Source: a virus. From it: DNA of 44,378 nt. The notes beneath the pieces are model-generated. The model saw only the letters and a program-made list of their open reading frames with translations, made no database searches and was not told the origin of the DNA. The position numbers were made by a program, and so were the translations under genes. Shown in pieces: positions 7,711 to 14,302 of this stretch. The stretch is taken from positions 1 through 44,378 of the IMG/VR virus record IMGVR_UViG_3300023223_001476. The stretch is one strand, 5' to 3'. The stretch's first letter is position 1. Every line of letters starts with the position of its first letter.

Positions 7711-8154
7711 TTAAAACCTCACTATTTCAGTTGCAATCGGAGTGTATTGATTTTGATCCTGCAATTGAAAACTGTTGTCTGGCGTGAATTGATTGCAGGG
7801 ATTATAATTCTGTTGATAGCCAACAGGCATGTATTGATTTTGCGAATTATTAAACGGATTATTAATTGATGTTTTTGTTATTACCTGAGTTGCTATCAAA
7901 CCTGCGCCTAAAACAGTATCGAAAACTTTGCTCCAAACCTGAGTATTCTTTTGAGAGGTTACCTGGCTTGCCGTTTGATCGTGAACATAGTTAGCGCAAA
8001 GCCTATGATCCTGGTGGTTTCCGTTTGGATCATTCTTTTCACATTGCGAAAAAAAGTATGAATCATTTGCCGCTCTCATTTGTGGCGAATAGCCTGCGCA
8101 ACCTGTAAACAAAAATGAAAAAATCAACGCTATAAAAATGGAATTCCTTTGCAT
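7711..8154 (-). CDS. Predicted lipoprotein
   Basis: This is a 147-residue product with a classical lipoprotein signal: MQRN, a hydrophobic core, and lipobox FTGC with Cys19. The mature part is Asn/Gln-rich ('NPFNNSQNQYMPVGYQQNYN') with one hydrophobic stretch near the middle. I chose the ATG at 8154 because GGAGGG lies 9 bases before it; the longer frame from 8172 would bury the signal. It is part of the leftward envelope cluster but is preceded by a terminator at 8187-8228, so it may have its own promoter or depend on readthrough. Confidence 0.8.
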   Translation of the reverse strand: MQRNSIFIALIFSFLFTGCAGYSPQMRAANDSYFFSQCEKNDPNGNHQDHRLCANYVHDQTASQVTSQKNTQVWSKVFDTVLGAGLIATQVITKTSINNPFNNSQNQYMPVGYQQNYNPCNQFTPDNSFQLQDQNQYTPIATEIVRF

Positions 8155-8186
8155 TTGTATACCCTCCAGCATTGGTTAAAAAAAAA

Positions 8187-8228
8187 GGGTCTCCATAAAC
8201 CGTGAAACTTTAGGCTGATGGAAACCCT
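8187..8228 (-). terminator. Rho-independent terminator inside the envelope cluster
   Basis: Read leftward, GGGT-t-TCCAT pairs with ATGGA-g-ACCC around a ~21-base loop, followed by a run of nine or more U. It lies between the tiny membrane gene at 8237 and the lipoprotein gene. Confidence 0.75.
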
Positions 8229-8236
8229 CATTATTT

Positions 8237-8344
8237 TTAGGGCAATAAGCTACCTGTGCCCCAAATGAATGCGATCCCGGAACCAGTTATCACGCCAGCT
8301 AAGAGATAAAACATATTCCGCATTCGCCTAGTTGCTGCGTTCAT
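8237..8344 (-). CDS. Tiny membrane peptide (35 aa)
   Basis: MNAATRRMRNMFYLLAGVIT leads into GSGIAFIWGTGSLLP. A basic N-terminus followed by one hydrophobic helix suggests an inner-membrane peptide with N-in orientation. The ribosome site GGGAGG lies six bases before the ATG. Upstream, at about 8355-8400, a composite hairpin (CAGGC/GCCTG outside TGATTC/GAATCA) occupies the gap to the next gene. Confidence 0.65.
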   Translation of the reverse strand: MNAATRRMRNMFYLLAGVITGSGIAFIWGTGSLLP

Positions 8345-8415
8345 TAAACCTCCCTTCTAAAACGTTAGCAGGCTGATTCTTTCATAGAATCATTAATGGC
8401 CTGAGTGAAAATTCA

Positions 8416-8835
8416 CTATCTTGTTCTTGGTCGTAAATCTCTTTGTTCGCCGACCAAAAATATAGATTGCGCAAGATTATAATAATCATTGGAAAGCGCA
8501 TCGACGGTAGATTTATTTAAAGTAAGAGTAGACAAACCGCGAGTAGGCAGATCAGCCGCAATTATTGCCATAACAATTTCGTGTATGTTTGCTTTTTCTG
8601 CATAAGTAACTTCATCCGCAACGCCTGGGCCACTACCCTTTTTAACTTCCTTAACAAAAAGACCGCCTTTTGATGTGCCGAATCTCCTTACCGCAAACCC
8701 GACAGTAGAGCCTGGTTTAAGCAGCGCTGCCGAAACTTCAGGAACGGGATTGAAATATTTCATATAAGGAATTCCTACATAACTTGAAATCGATAACATA
8801 AATACCGCTAATAAAATTGCTGTTCTCTTTTTCAT
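8416..8835 (-). CDS. Envelope-anchored or secreted hypothetical protein
   Basis: This is a 139-residue protein. The N-terminus, MKKRTAILLAVFMLSISSYV, is a signal peptide or uncleaved anchor without a clear AXA site. The rest is soluble, with a 'KPGSTVGFAVRRFG' segment, a Gly/Lys-rich loop and a helical C-terminal half. GGAGGAAAG precedes the ATG. It is placed within the beta-barrel operon, so a periplasmic partner of the barrels is plausible but unproven. Confidence 0.75.
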   Translation of the reverse strand: MKKRTAILLAVFMLSISSYVGIPYMKYFNPVPEVSAALLKPGSTVGFAVRRFGTSKGGLFVKEVKKGSGPGVADEVTYAEKANIHEIVMAIIAADLPTRGLSTLTLNKSTVDALSNDYYNLAQSIFLVGEQRDLRPRTR

Positions 8836-8864
8836 ACAGCTTTCCTCCGGTAAAAAATTAAAAT

Positions 8865-8926
8865 GGGCATCCTCAGAATTGAGGTCTCAGTAAACCACCT
8901 GGCGCAATAACCCTTGCGCTAATCCC
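8865..8926 (-). ncRNA. Possible structured intergenic RNA (three hairpin helices)
   Basis: Read leftward, GGGAU can pair with AUgCCC, enclosing perfect hairpins GCGCAA/UUGCGC and CCUCA/UGAGG joined by CAGGUGGUUUACUGAGA. It overlaps the end of the tiny gene at 8919 and precedes the gene at 8835. The junction does not contain UCUAAAAC, so I keep it apart from the five-copy family. Confidence 0.35.
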
Positions 8927-9008
8927 TGGTCGAAAGTGAAAATAAATTTAAGATTAGGGCGGCTGCGCAACAGCCGATCATTATCAATAAGCAAGTTGTT
9001 TGATCCAT
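8919..9008 (-). CDS. Tiny membrane peptide (29 aa)
   Basis: MDQTTCLLIMIGCCAAALIL leads into NLFSLSTRD, giving a single hydrophobic helix with three Cys. The ATG lies 3 bases after the stop of the barrel gene at 9012, with GGAGA inside that gene's end as ribosome site. Close packing and hydrophobicity are the only evidence. Confidence 0.5.
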   Translation of the reverse strand: MDQTTCLLIMIGCCAAALILNLFSLSTRD

Positions 9009-9011
9009 AAG

Positions 9012-9734
9012 CTAAAATCTCCAGCCAAAATTGAAAGTAAAAGATAAAATGTCAACGTCTGGAGCGGGATTATAGCGGTAAGCATCTACGATTGTGTCAT
9101 AATGAAGACCACCCCTAGAACCTCTTACGCATGACGCATTAGGGTCTACGCAATAGTTGATTTTACTTATTTTCACTTCTCCATCCCCACTAGACCGCAT
9201 GACGTTTGGACTCCATTCAATCTCTGGCCTTATGAAAAAATTCTCCGTAAGGTCAAAGTTCAAACCCATTCCTAAAAGAAAAGTGAAAGCATCTTTATCT
9301 GTAAAATAATCTATATCCTCTCCCTTCAGGTTGGAATAAAGCATTCCCGTTTTAAGAAATATTTTAATTTTCTCATTGATGGGAACTATGCCTAAAAATG
9401 AAAGCGAAATTCCTTTTGATTTAAAGTTAAATTGCTCTCTATAAACATAAGAGTCTTCAAACAATTCTTCCCCAAAAAGCACACTCCCGAAACGATGAAG
9501 ACCGATTTCAATAGCAATGTTTTTGTGAAACTGATAACCTCCAAAAATTTTTCCCGATACTTGTTTGTTATCGATTTCAAATTTATCGAAATCTTTGAAG
9601 TCTGCATTGCCGTTAAATATAGAGGCGCCTAATCCGCCTCCCATATAAAAATGGTCTTTAAAAGAGCCGCTATTAGCATAGACCGTGATAGGTGAAAAAA
9701 TAAAAATCGCTAAAATTATGATGCTTTTTTTCAT
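9012..9734 (-). CDS. Outer-membrane beta-barrel, small type (copy A)
   Basis: This is a 240-residue protein. Signal peptide residues 1-20 end in VYA-N. About eight alternating amphipathic strands follow, beginning 'FYMGGGLGASIF' and 'GKIFGGYQFHKNIAIEIGLH', in the style of OmpA-type 8-stranded barrels. It ends in GWRF; a C-terminal Phe is the usual recognition signal for the BAM machinery. It is paralogous to the protein at 11482-12240 (shared 'GK.F.GY.FHK..A.E...HRFG' pattern and WRF end). Ribosome site GAGGGG. It follows the large barrel at 9759 by 24 bases, as in the paralogous pair. It could alter phage adsorption or the host surface. Confidence 0.88.
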   Translation of the reverse strand: MKKSIIILAIFIFSPITVYANSGSFKDHFYMGGGLGASIFNGNADFKDFDKFEIDNKQVSGKIFGGYQFHKNIAIEIGLHRFGSVLFGEELFEDSYVYREQFNFKSKGISLSFLGIVPINEKIKIFLKTGMLYSNLKGEDIDYFTDKDAFTFLLGMGLNFDLTENFFIRPEIEWSPNVMRSSGDGEVKISKINYCVDPNASCVRGSRGGLHYDTIVDAYRYNPAPDVDILSFTFNFGWRF

Positions 9735-9758
9735 AATATTTTCCCCTCAATTAAAATA

Positions 9759-11048
9759 TTAAAATGAAAACGTTGTCCTTAAAAACGGACCATGCGAAAT
9801 GAAGTCTTCTGATTCATGGTCTATAGAACCGTCCAGATTTCTTTCGGCACATTTGCCATAAGAAGCTTGCTCAGTGTCAGCAGATTTACTGCTTCCGCAG
9901 GTTGTCCTAACGCCATAATGCATATCATATCGATAACCCGCGAGAAAACTTAAAGTGGTACTGTCGGAAAGCTCAATGTCGTAACGCAGGCCAGCTTCCA
10001 GTTCCACGTTATGGATGGTTTCGTCTTTGTCCTTGACCTTATAACCGCCCTGTTCAATTTCCAGAACAATAGGTTCGCCTTCAATATATTCTGTTGCATC
10101 TATTTGAGCGGTTACCACGTTGCCACTACTATCTGTTACCTCATCCGTCTGTTCGCGAGACCATCCATTTGCAGCTATTTGTCTGCGGGTCGATGTGCTT
10201 TCATAATCATCCGTTATATTTTTTTTGCCGAAAAGAATAGCCCAATTTACGCCTCCGACAAATGTAATATTTTTTGAAAGTGGCACTCCAACAGATAACC
10301 CTATACGCGGCCCTAAGGCTTCTATATCCATATCCAGTTGTCGGCTATTACTATGTGAAGGACCTTCAAATCTTTGTTGATCAGTTGCATCAACAACATT
10401 GTCAGGATTACGACAATTTCTTACAGTTGGCTCATGTCCATCCCAATCCCCATATGCGCAATCTCTTGCGCCAGTTGTTTTTACATTCAGTGATTGATTA
10501 TATTTAGCGTAACGAACCCCAGCGCTCAAACGAATGGAAATTAATTCAACTTTAAATAGCGCTCCAGCTTCCAAATCGATATGCTCAAAATCAAATTGAC
10601 CTTTTGCAAGCCCTTCAACATGTTCCGTTCCATAAGCAAAAGGGGTAAACATATTTTCATTTTGGTCAGAACCGGCATAACTATTCGATCCCGTACTGAG
10701 TGGAAAAGTATTTTTGAATTTATCTTCTAACCTATAATCAGTAGAAAAACTCGTATAATAAGCGCCCAAATCAAAACCCCTCCATTTGAAGCCAGCGCCA
10801 GTTTTGAAATAATGAGTATCCTTCAAATGAAGGTAAACAGGGGCAGCAGTAATAGGAGTGACAACAGCTTGTGTGGTTGTTTGTTCGGGATACTCAATCC
10901 CAGGATAAGTTTCAGCGACAGGCGTTTCGTTTTTTTGTAAAGCTCCGCGACTTTCCCAACTGCCAAAAAATGAAAAATCACTTTCAGCTTCAGCAAAAAG
11001 ATTTTGTGGGAACATTAAAATAATTGCGAACAATAATATTTTTTTCAT
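9759..11048 (-). CDS. Outer-membrane beta-barrel, large type (copy A)
   Basis: This is a 429-residue protein. The signal peptide MKKILLFAIILMFPQNLFA is cleaved at FA-E. The mature protein has long polar loops rich in Thr, Asp and Glu between amphipathic strands such as 'YFKTGAGFKWRGFDLGAYYT' and 'TLSFLAGYRYDMHYG'. It ends 'HGPFLRTTFSF' with terminal Phe. The C-terminal 'HGPFLRTT' also ends the protein at 12260-13249, so the two are paralogues; this copy has ~100 more residues, mostly in loops and in an N-terminal Pro/Thr-rich insert. A pore or surface protein is likely; substrate unknown. Confidence 0.85.
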   Translation of the reverse strand: MKKILLFAIILMFPQNLFAEAESDFSFFGSWESRGALQKNETPVAETYPGIEYPEQTTTQAVVTPITAAPVYLHLKDTHYFKTGAGFKWRGFDLGAYYTSFSTDYRLEDKFKNTFPLSTGSNSYAGSDQNENMFTPFAYGTEHVEGLAKGQFDFEHIDLEAGALFKVELISIRLSAGVRYAKYNQSLNVKTTGARDCAYGDWDGHEPTVRNCRNPDNVVDATDQQRFEGPSHSNSRQLDMDIEALGPRIGLSVGVPLSKNITFVGGVNWAILFGKKNITDDYESTSTRRQIAANGWSREQTDEVTDSSGNVVTAQIDATEYIEGEPIVLEIEQGGYKVKDKDETIHNVELEAGLRYDIELSDSTTLSFLAGYRYDMHYGVRTTCGSSKSADTEQASYGKCAERNLDGSIDHESEDFISHGPFLRTTFSF

Positions 11049-11078
11049 GATGTACCTTTCTTTAGGTTAAAAAATCAG

Positions 11079-11480
11079 TTAGGGGGTAACGCGTGATTTA
11101 AAATGAGTTATTTGTGGGACCCAACCCCCTACTGTGCGATCTCTCCTTAATTGGACTAAACATTCAAATTTTTTTACTTTCATAATTGGATCATTAATAT
11201 CATTAAAATCAATAAGGCCCGTAATAAAAAAACCTTTGTTGTTACCGCGACGGTCAAAGAATGATCTTCTAGAATTATGAAGCCTTATGCATAAATGATC
11301 ATCCCTGATATTTACTGAATCAATCCCTATAGTTTTGGCAAAGCGTGTTTTACACATTTGGATGCTATGAGCCAACGGCAATCCGCTTCTGCTAAACTGC
11401 TGCTCCCAACTCCATTGAGCGTGAACAGATTGCGCTGAAAACATAATAAATATGATTGCTACAAAAGTTATTTTTTTCAA
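11079..11480 (-). CDS. Secreted (periplasmic) hypothetical protein
   Basis: This is a 133-residue protein starting at TTG, with GGAGA nine bases upstream. Signal peptide MKKITFVAIIFIMFSAQSVH is cleaved at HA-Q. The mature protein has three Cys and is basic, with segments 'WSWEQQFSRSGLPLAHSI' and 'KVKKFECLVQLRRD'. It sits between the two large+small barrel pairs. No family is recognised; it may be a chaperone or ligand for the barrels. Confidence 0.75.
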   Translation of the reverse strand: MKKITFVAIIFIMFSAQSVHAQWSWEQQFSRSGLPLAHSIQMCKTRFAKTIGIDSVNIRDDHLCIRLHNSRRSFFDRRGNNKGFFITGLIDFNDINDPIMKVKKFECLVQLRRDRTVGGWVPQITHFKSRVTP

Positions 11481-11481
11481 G

Positions 11482-12240
11482 TTAAAATCTCCAAATAAGG
11501 CTTGCGGTAAAGGAAACTAAATTAACGTCAGTGTCAAAGCCGTTATATGTAAAATCGCCAAATTCTCTATTAAGACGTTTTAATTTTCTTGTCAATTTAG
11601 CTTCGTTACTTTGAATAATGTCAAATGCGCATTCAGCTTCTACTCTCAAAATTAAATTTTCTGAAAGTGTCATTTCAGCGCCCGTACCAAGTAATAATGA
11701 GAACCCTTCATCATTAAATAGATCAACTTTATCAAATGGCAGCCCACCCATAATTAAAAAAGGGTGATTTTTAAGCTTGAAAACGCTGTATAACAGCCCG
11801 ACCTTAGTAAAGACTTCAATGTTTTTTGAGGCGCGTAGATAACCCAGGATAGAAAGGCTTGACCCGTAAGATTGAAACTTAAATTGATGATCAATAATTT
11901 CTATGGGCGGTAAGCCAGCAGCGATTTCTAAACTGCGAAGTTTATTGTGTTTAACTGCCCCAAATCTATGGAAAGAAGCTTCTAACGCAAAAAACTTATG
12001 GAAGCGATAGCCTGCAAAAACCTTTCCCGCTAAATCCTTTCCGTCAAAAGTATATTGATGCCAATAAAGCTCACCGCCCCAACCTGAGGAAGGATTAGTT
12101 CTACCATCGAAATGAGTAAACCCTATCCCCGCTCCGACATAAAAATAATCATATTTATCTTCAGTGGTATCAGCGGGATCGGCAAAAGCGGGAATTGTAA
12201 AAGCAAATATAATCATAAAAACAAAAAAGATTTTTTTCAT
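11482..12240 (-). CDS. Outer-membrane beta-barrel, small type (copy B)
   Basis: This is a 252-residue paralogue of the protein at 9012-9734. The signal peptide ends FA-D at about residue 20. Strands such as 'YFYVGAGIGFTHF', 'GKVFAGYRFHKFFALEASFH' and 'SLLLGTGAEMTLSENLIL' follow, and it ends LIWRF with terminal Phe. An OmpA-like 8-stranded barrel without a peptidoglycan-binding domain is the best fit. It follows the large barrel at 12260 by 19 bases, so the large+small order is repeated. Confidence 0.88.
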   Translation of the reverse strand: MKKIFFVFMIIFAFTIPAFADPADTTEDKYDYFYVGAGIGFTHFDGRTNPSSGWGGELYWHQYTFDGKDLAGKVFAGYRFHKFFALEASFHRFGAVKHNKLRSLEIAAGLPPIEIIDHQFKFQSYGSSLSILGYLRASKNIEVFTKVGLLYSVFKLKNHPFLIMGGLPFDKVDLFNDEGFSLLLGTGAEMTLSENLILRVEAECAFDIIQSNEAKLTRKLKRLNREFGDFTYNGFDTDVNLVSFTASLIWRF

Positions 12241-12259
12241 TTTATTCTCGTTCCTTAAA

Positions 12260-13249
12260 TCAGAAGTTTAAGGTCGTTCTTAAAAAGGGACCATGCATCA
12301 AAACGTTCTCTCTTTCTTCCCCATATTTAAGCCTGGCTCTTACTCTATCGTATGAATGGGTATAGGACGCGGTAAATAACTCTCCATAATAACCGTCAAA
12401 TCGATAGCCCCCGATGGTTTCCAGGGTTATTGAATCCGATATTTTGTGGGTAAATTTTATACCGCCTTCCATATCTAATGAAGTTGAAATGCGGGTATCC
12501 TTAAACTCTCGATCATTTCGATAATATTGGACTCGTATTCTGCCGTCCGACAGATGATTGGTTGTTAAAAAGGCATGAAGAAAATTTGGTTTAGAGATCA
12601 GAAGCGCTCCATTTACTGCGCCAATGAATTTCAAATCATAATTTTCTATTGGCAGTGGAACTTCTATTGAAACCCCAAACCTTGGCCCCGTAGCCGAATT
12701 TTTCAGGTCTATGAATCTATGGATATCAAAATTCCAAAGCTCACACCTTCTTGCTGAGCAATCATTCTTTCTAAAATTATCGAAGCGCATTTTATGAGTG
12801 GTATGGCGAACCCCTCCCATTAAACGCAAATCCATCCGTTGTAATTTAAATGTATAACCAAGTTCAAAATCAAAAGTCTTAATGCCTAGAGTTGCCTTTG
12901 CATAACCCAAAGAAATAGGACGGATTTTATAATCTCCGTAACCAGGAGCATGAATCCCAATAGGTATAGTATTTGCCATCGATCTATTATCAGATTGTTT
13001 TACATTCATGATATGCGTGTAGTGAAAACCTATATCAAAACTCTCCATGAATTTCATTCCTGCGCCGACTCTTAAAGAAGCCCTATCTTTAAAATGCATA
13101 AAAATAGGTTTTTCATTGATATCTTCCGCTAACGCTATTTTAGTGTCATGCATGAAAGCGCGTTTTGTTTCACCTGTAATGAAAAAGGTTTGCGCGAAAA
13201 CTACTTGCGGTATCAACAAACATAAAATCAAAATAATAAATTTATTCAT
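12260..13249 (-). CDS. Outer-membrane beta-barrel, large type (copy B)
   Basis: This is a 329-residue protein from the ATG at 13249, which has GAGGG upstream and places a clean signal peptide first (MNKFIILILCLLIPQVVFA-Q). The longer frame from 13303 has no such logic and overlaps the next gene. Amphipathic strands alternate with basic loops; it ends 'HGPFLRTTLNF' with terminal Phe, like the paralogue at 9759-11048. Loops are shorter and more basic than in that copy, suggesting divergence of the surface-exposed parts. Confidence 0.85.
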   Translation of the reverse strand: MNKFIILILCLLIPQVVFAQTFFITGETKRAFMHDTKIALAEDINEKPIFMHFKDRASLRVGAGMKFMESFDIGFHYTHIMNVKQSDNRSMANTIPIGIHAPGYGDYKIRPISLGYAKATLGIKTFDFELGYTFKLQRMDLRLMGGVRHTTHKMRFDNFRKNDCSARRCELWNFDIHRFIDLKNSATGPRFGVSIEVPLPIENYDLKFIGAVNGALLISKPNFLHAFLTTNHLSDGRIRVQYYRNDREFKDTRISTSLDMEGGIKFTHKISDSITLETIGGYRFDGYYGELFTASYTHSYDRVRARLKYGEERENVLMHGPFLRTTLNF

Positions 13250-13268
13250 AGTAATAATTCCCTCAGGG

Positions 13269-13481
13269 TTATGAATTAATATTTTTACTTTTAACTGCAA
13301 CAAAACAATCGGGCCGATTCGTAAATATAGCTATTGGCGGCCCTCCCTCTTGATTTTCCCACCACTTGTCGGCAGCTTCCAAAACTTTTGTCGTTAGGGA
13401 TCGCGGACATTTTTTTTCGCCGTCTCCAAACTCCCCGCAGGTTTTTTCTTGGCAAAATGTCATATCTCTATAACACAACAT
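13269..13481 (-). CDS. Small Cys-rich protein, first gene of the envelope operon
   Basis: This is a 70-residue product with five Cys: 'MLCYRDMTFCQEKTCGEF' holds three in a pattern that may bind a metal, with others at 'KKCPRSLT' and 'RPDCFVAV'. A perfect AGGAGG precedes the ATG. Small phage proteins of this build (early CxxxxxxC...C cluster followed by an amphipathic helix and a 'GPPIAIF' strand) are common, but their role is unknown to me. It is the first gene after the RNA leader at 13538-13683. Confidence 0.8.
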   Translation of the reverse strand: MLCYRDMTFCQEKTCGEFGDGEKKCPRSLTTKVLEAADKWWENQEGGPPIAIFTNRPDCFVAVKSKNINS

Positions 13482-13537
13482 GGCTTAACCTCCTATATAA
13501 AATCCCCCCACAACCCCCGATGAGGGCGAAAAAGCAG

Positions 13538-13603
13538 TAAAAACCCCCACAGGGTTTTAGACGCGAGAACGACCAGGACTCGCGAATGGTTGCTGGAGGT
13601 TTT
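13538..13603 (-). ncRNA. Structured RNA element, copy D (AUU / UCUAAAAC)
   Basis: Read leftward: AAAACCUCC can pair with GGGGGUUUU as P1; then GCAACCAUU; P2 CGCGAG/CUCGCG; UCUAAAACCC. The same GGGGGUUUUU can instead pair with CCC through a UGUG loop to form a terminator-like hairpin with a U-tract. The two pairings exclude each other, as in transcription-attenuating leaders. It is the second of two copies in the envelope operon leader. Confidence 0.55.
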
Positions 13604-13608
13604 ATTAA

Positions 13609-13683
13609 GGGACCCCTGACCAATCCTAACCAGGTTTTAGACGCGCTGTAGCTCACAACTGATTGTGTTGCGCGAATGATCCC
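13609..13683 (-). ncRNA. Structured RNA element, copy E (three-way junction, AUU / UCUAAAAC)
   Basis: Read leftward: P1 GGGAUC/GGUCCC; AUU; P2 CGCGC/GCGCG with an inner CACAA/UUGUG hairpin; UCUAAAA; P3 CCUG/CAGG; P1'. The 5' strand of P1 begins about six bases after the -10 box of the promoter at 13689-13716, so the transcript should start at or within a few bases of the element. Confidence 0.65.
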
Positions 13684-13688
13684 ATCTA

Positions 13689-13716
13689 TTTATACTATTT
13701 TTTTAAGAACTCTCAA
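13689..13716 (-). promoter_or_regulatory. Leftward promoter of the envelope operon
   Basis: Read leftward: -35 TTGAGA (13716-13711), 16-bp spacer, -10 TATAAA (13694-13689). Further upstream a second possible -35 TTGACT lies in the dyad at 13765-13780. The region 13717-13811 holds only A+T-rich DNA and that dyad. Confidence 0.6.
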
Positions 13717-13764
13717 TCTTGCCAAACTTTTTTTCGATAAAATATTTCCTTCATTTGTAAGTAA

Positions 13765-13780
13765 GTCAAGTTTTGTTGAC
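13765..13780. promoter_or_regulatory. Dyad GTCAA-N6-TTGAC, possible operator
   Basis: A perfect inverted repeat of the same 5-bp half-sites as the rightward operators, but in outward order and with 6-bp spacing. It lies between the repressor gene and the envelope promoter. Confidence 0.35.
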
Positions 13781-13811
13781 CTGGGTTTTTGTCGAAAATT
13801 TTTCCCCCTCT

Positions 13812-14222
13812 TTAGCCGTTTTTTCGCAGTAATTCTCCATTGGTCAAACTCAAATCCTTCTTGAGTCGAAGATTTTCATCCTTCAGCGCTTCAATCAAAG
13901 AATTTTTGGTCAACAGGTTATCCTTTAATTGATCGACAAAATCCAGTCTGTCTCTGATCCGTTCTCTTAATTCAAGAATCATTTCATTTGGACTGATTTT
14001 TAATGTCTTTATATTTTTGTCAGATTCTCCCATTAACCAACCGGAAGAGACTTCAAGGATTATAGCGAGTTTTTTGAGGGTGATAATCGTCGGGCTTCTG
14101 CGGCCCTTTTCATAGGTACATATGATGGTAGGTTTCAGATTTGCCAATTCTCCCAGGTTAGCTTGTGAAAGTTTTTTGGCAATTCTTGCTTTTTTGAGTC
14201 TTTCTGGAAAGTTATTTTTCAT
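13812..14222 (-). CDS. Repressor-like XRE protein with C-terminal coiled coil
   Basis: This is a 136-residue protein. Residues ~6-65 are a standard XRE HTH: 'RLKKARIAKKLSQANLGELA' then 'YEKGRRSPTIITLKKLAIIL', followed by 'SSGWLMGE'. Residues ~80-132 are a Leu-rich coiled coil that could dimerise. There is no S24/LexA-type peptidase, so induction by RecA self-cleavage is not expected. It is divergent from the rightward promoter at 14239 and upstream of the envelope operon, the position of a lysogeny repressor; this is the best candidate to bind the TTGAC dyads. Confidence 0.85.
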   Translation of the reverse strand: MKNNFPERLKKARIAKKLSQANLGELANLKPTIICTYEKGRRSPTIITLKKLAIILEVSSGWLMGESDKNIKTLKISPNEMILELRERIRDRLDFVDQLKDNLLTKNSLIEALKDENLRLKKDLSLTNGELLRKNG

Positions 14223-14238
14223 ATTTGTTTATTTAATG

Positions 14239-14267
14239 TTGACATAAAGTTAATATTGAGATATTTT
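14239..14267 (+). promoter_or_regulatory. Early rightward promoter with operator-like dyad
   Basis: TTGACA (14239-14244), 17-bp spacer, TATTTT (14262-14267). The dyad TTGAC-ataaa-GTTAA has one mismatch from the other operators. It lies 17 bases from the divergent repressor start and drives the genes from 14535. Confidence 0.75.
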
Positions 14268-14302
14268 ATGGCTCTTAAAATCCAATCATAAAATTTTTAA
14301 GA

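Noticed and set aside
7109-13683. GTTTTAGA repeats resembling type II CRISPR repeats or tracr-type sequence
   Set aside because: Only the 8 bases match. Flanks differ between copies, there are no equal-length spacers, and the reverse-strand fold (AUU-P2-UCUAAAAC) explains the conservation better. No cas gene is present.
13609-13683. Purine-type riboswitch or hammerhead ribozyme
   Set aside because: Three helices are shared with both, but the junctions lack the purine-riboswitch J2/3 and kissing loops, and lack the hammerhead CUGAUGA and GAAA cores.
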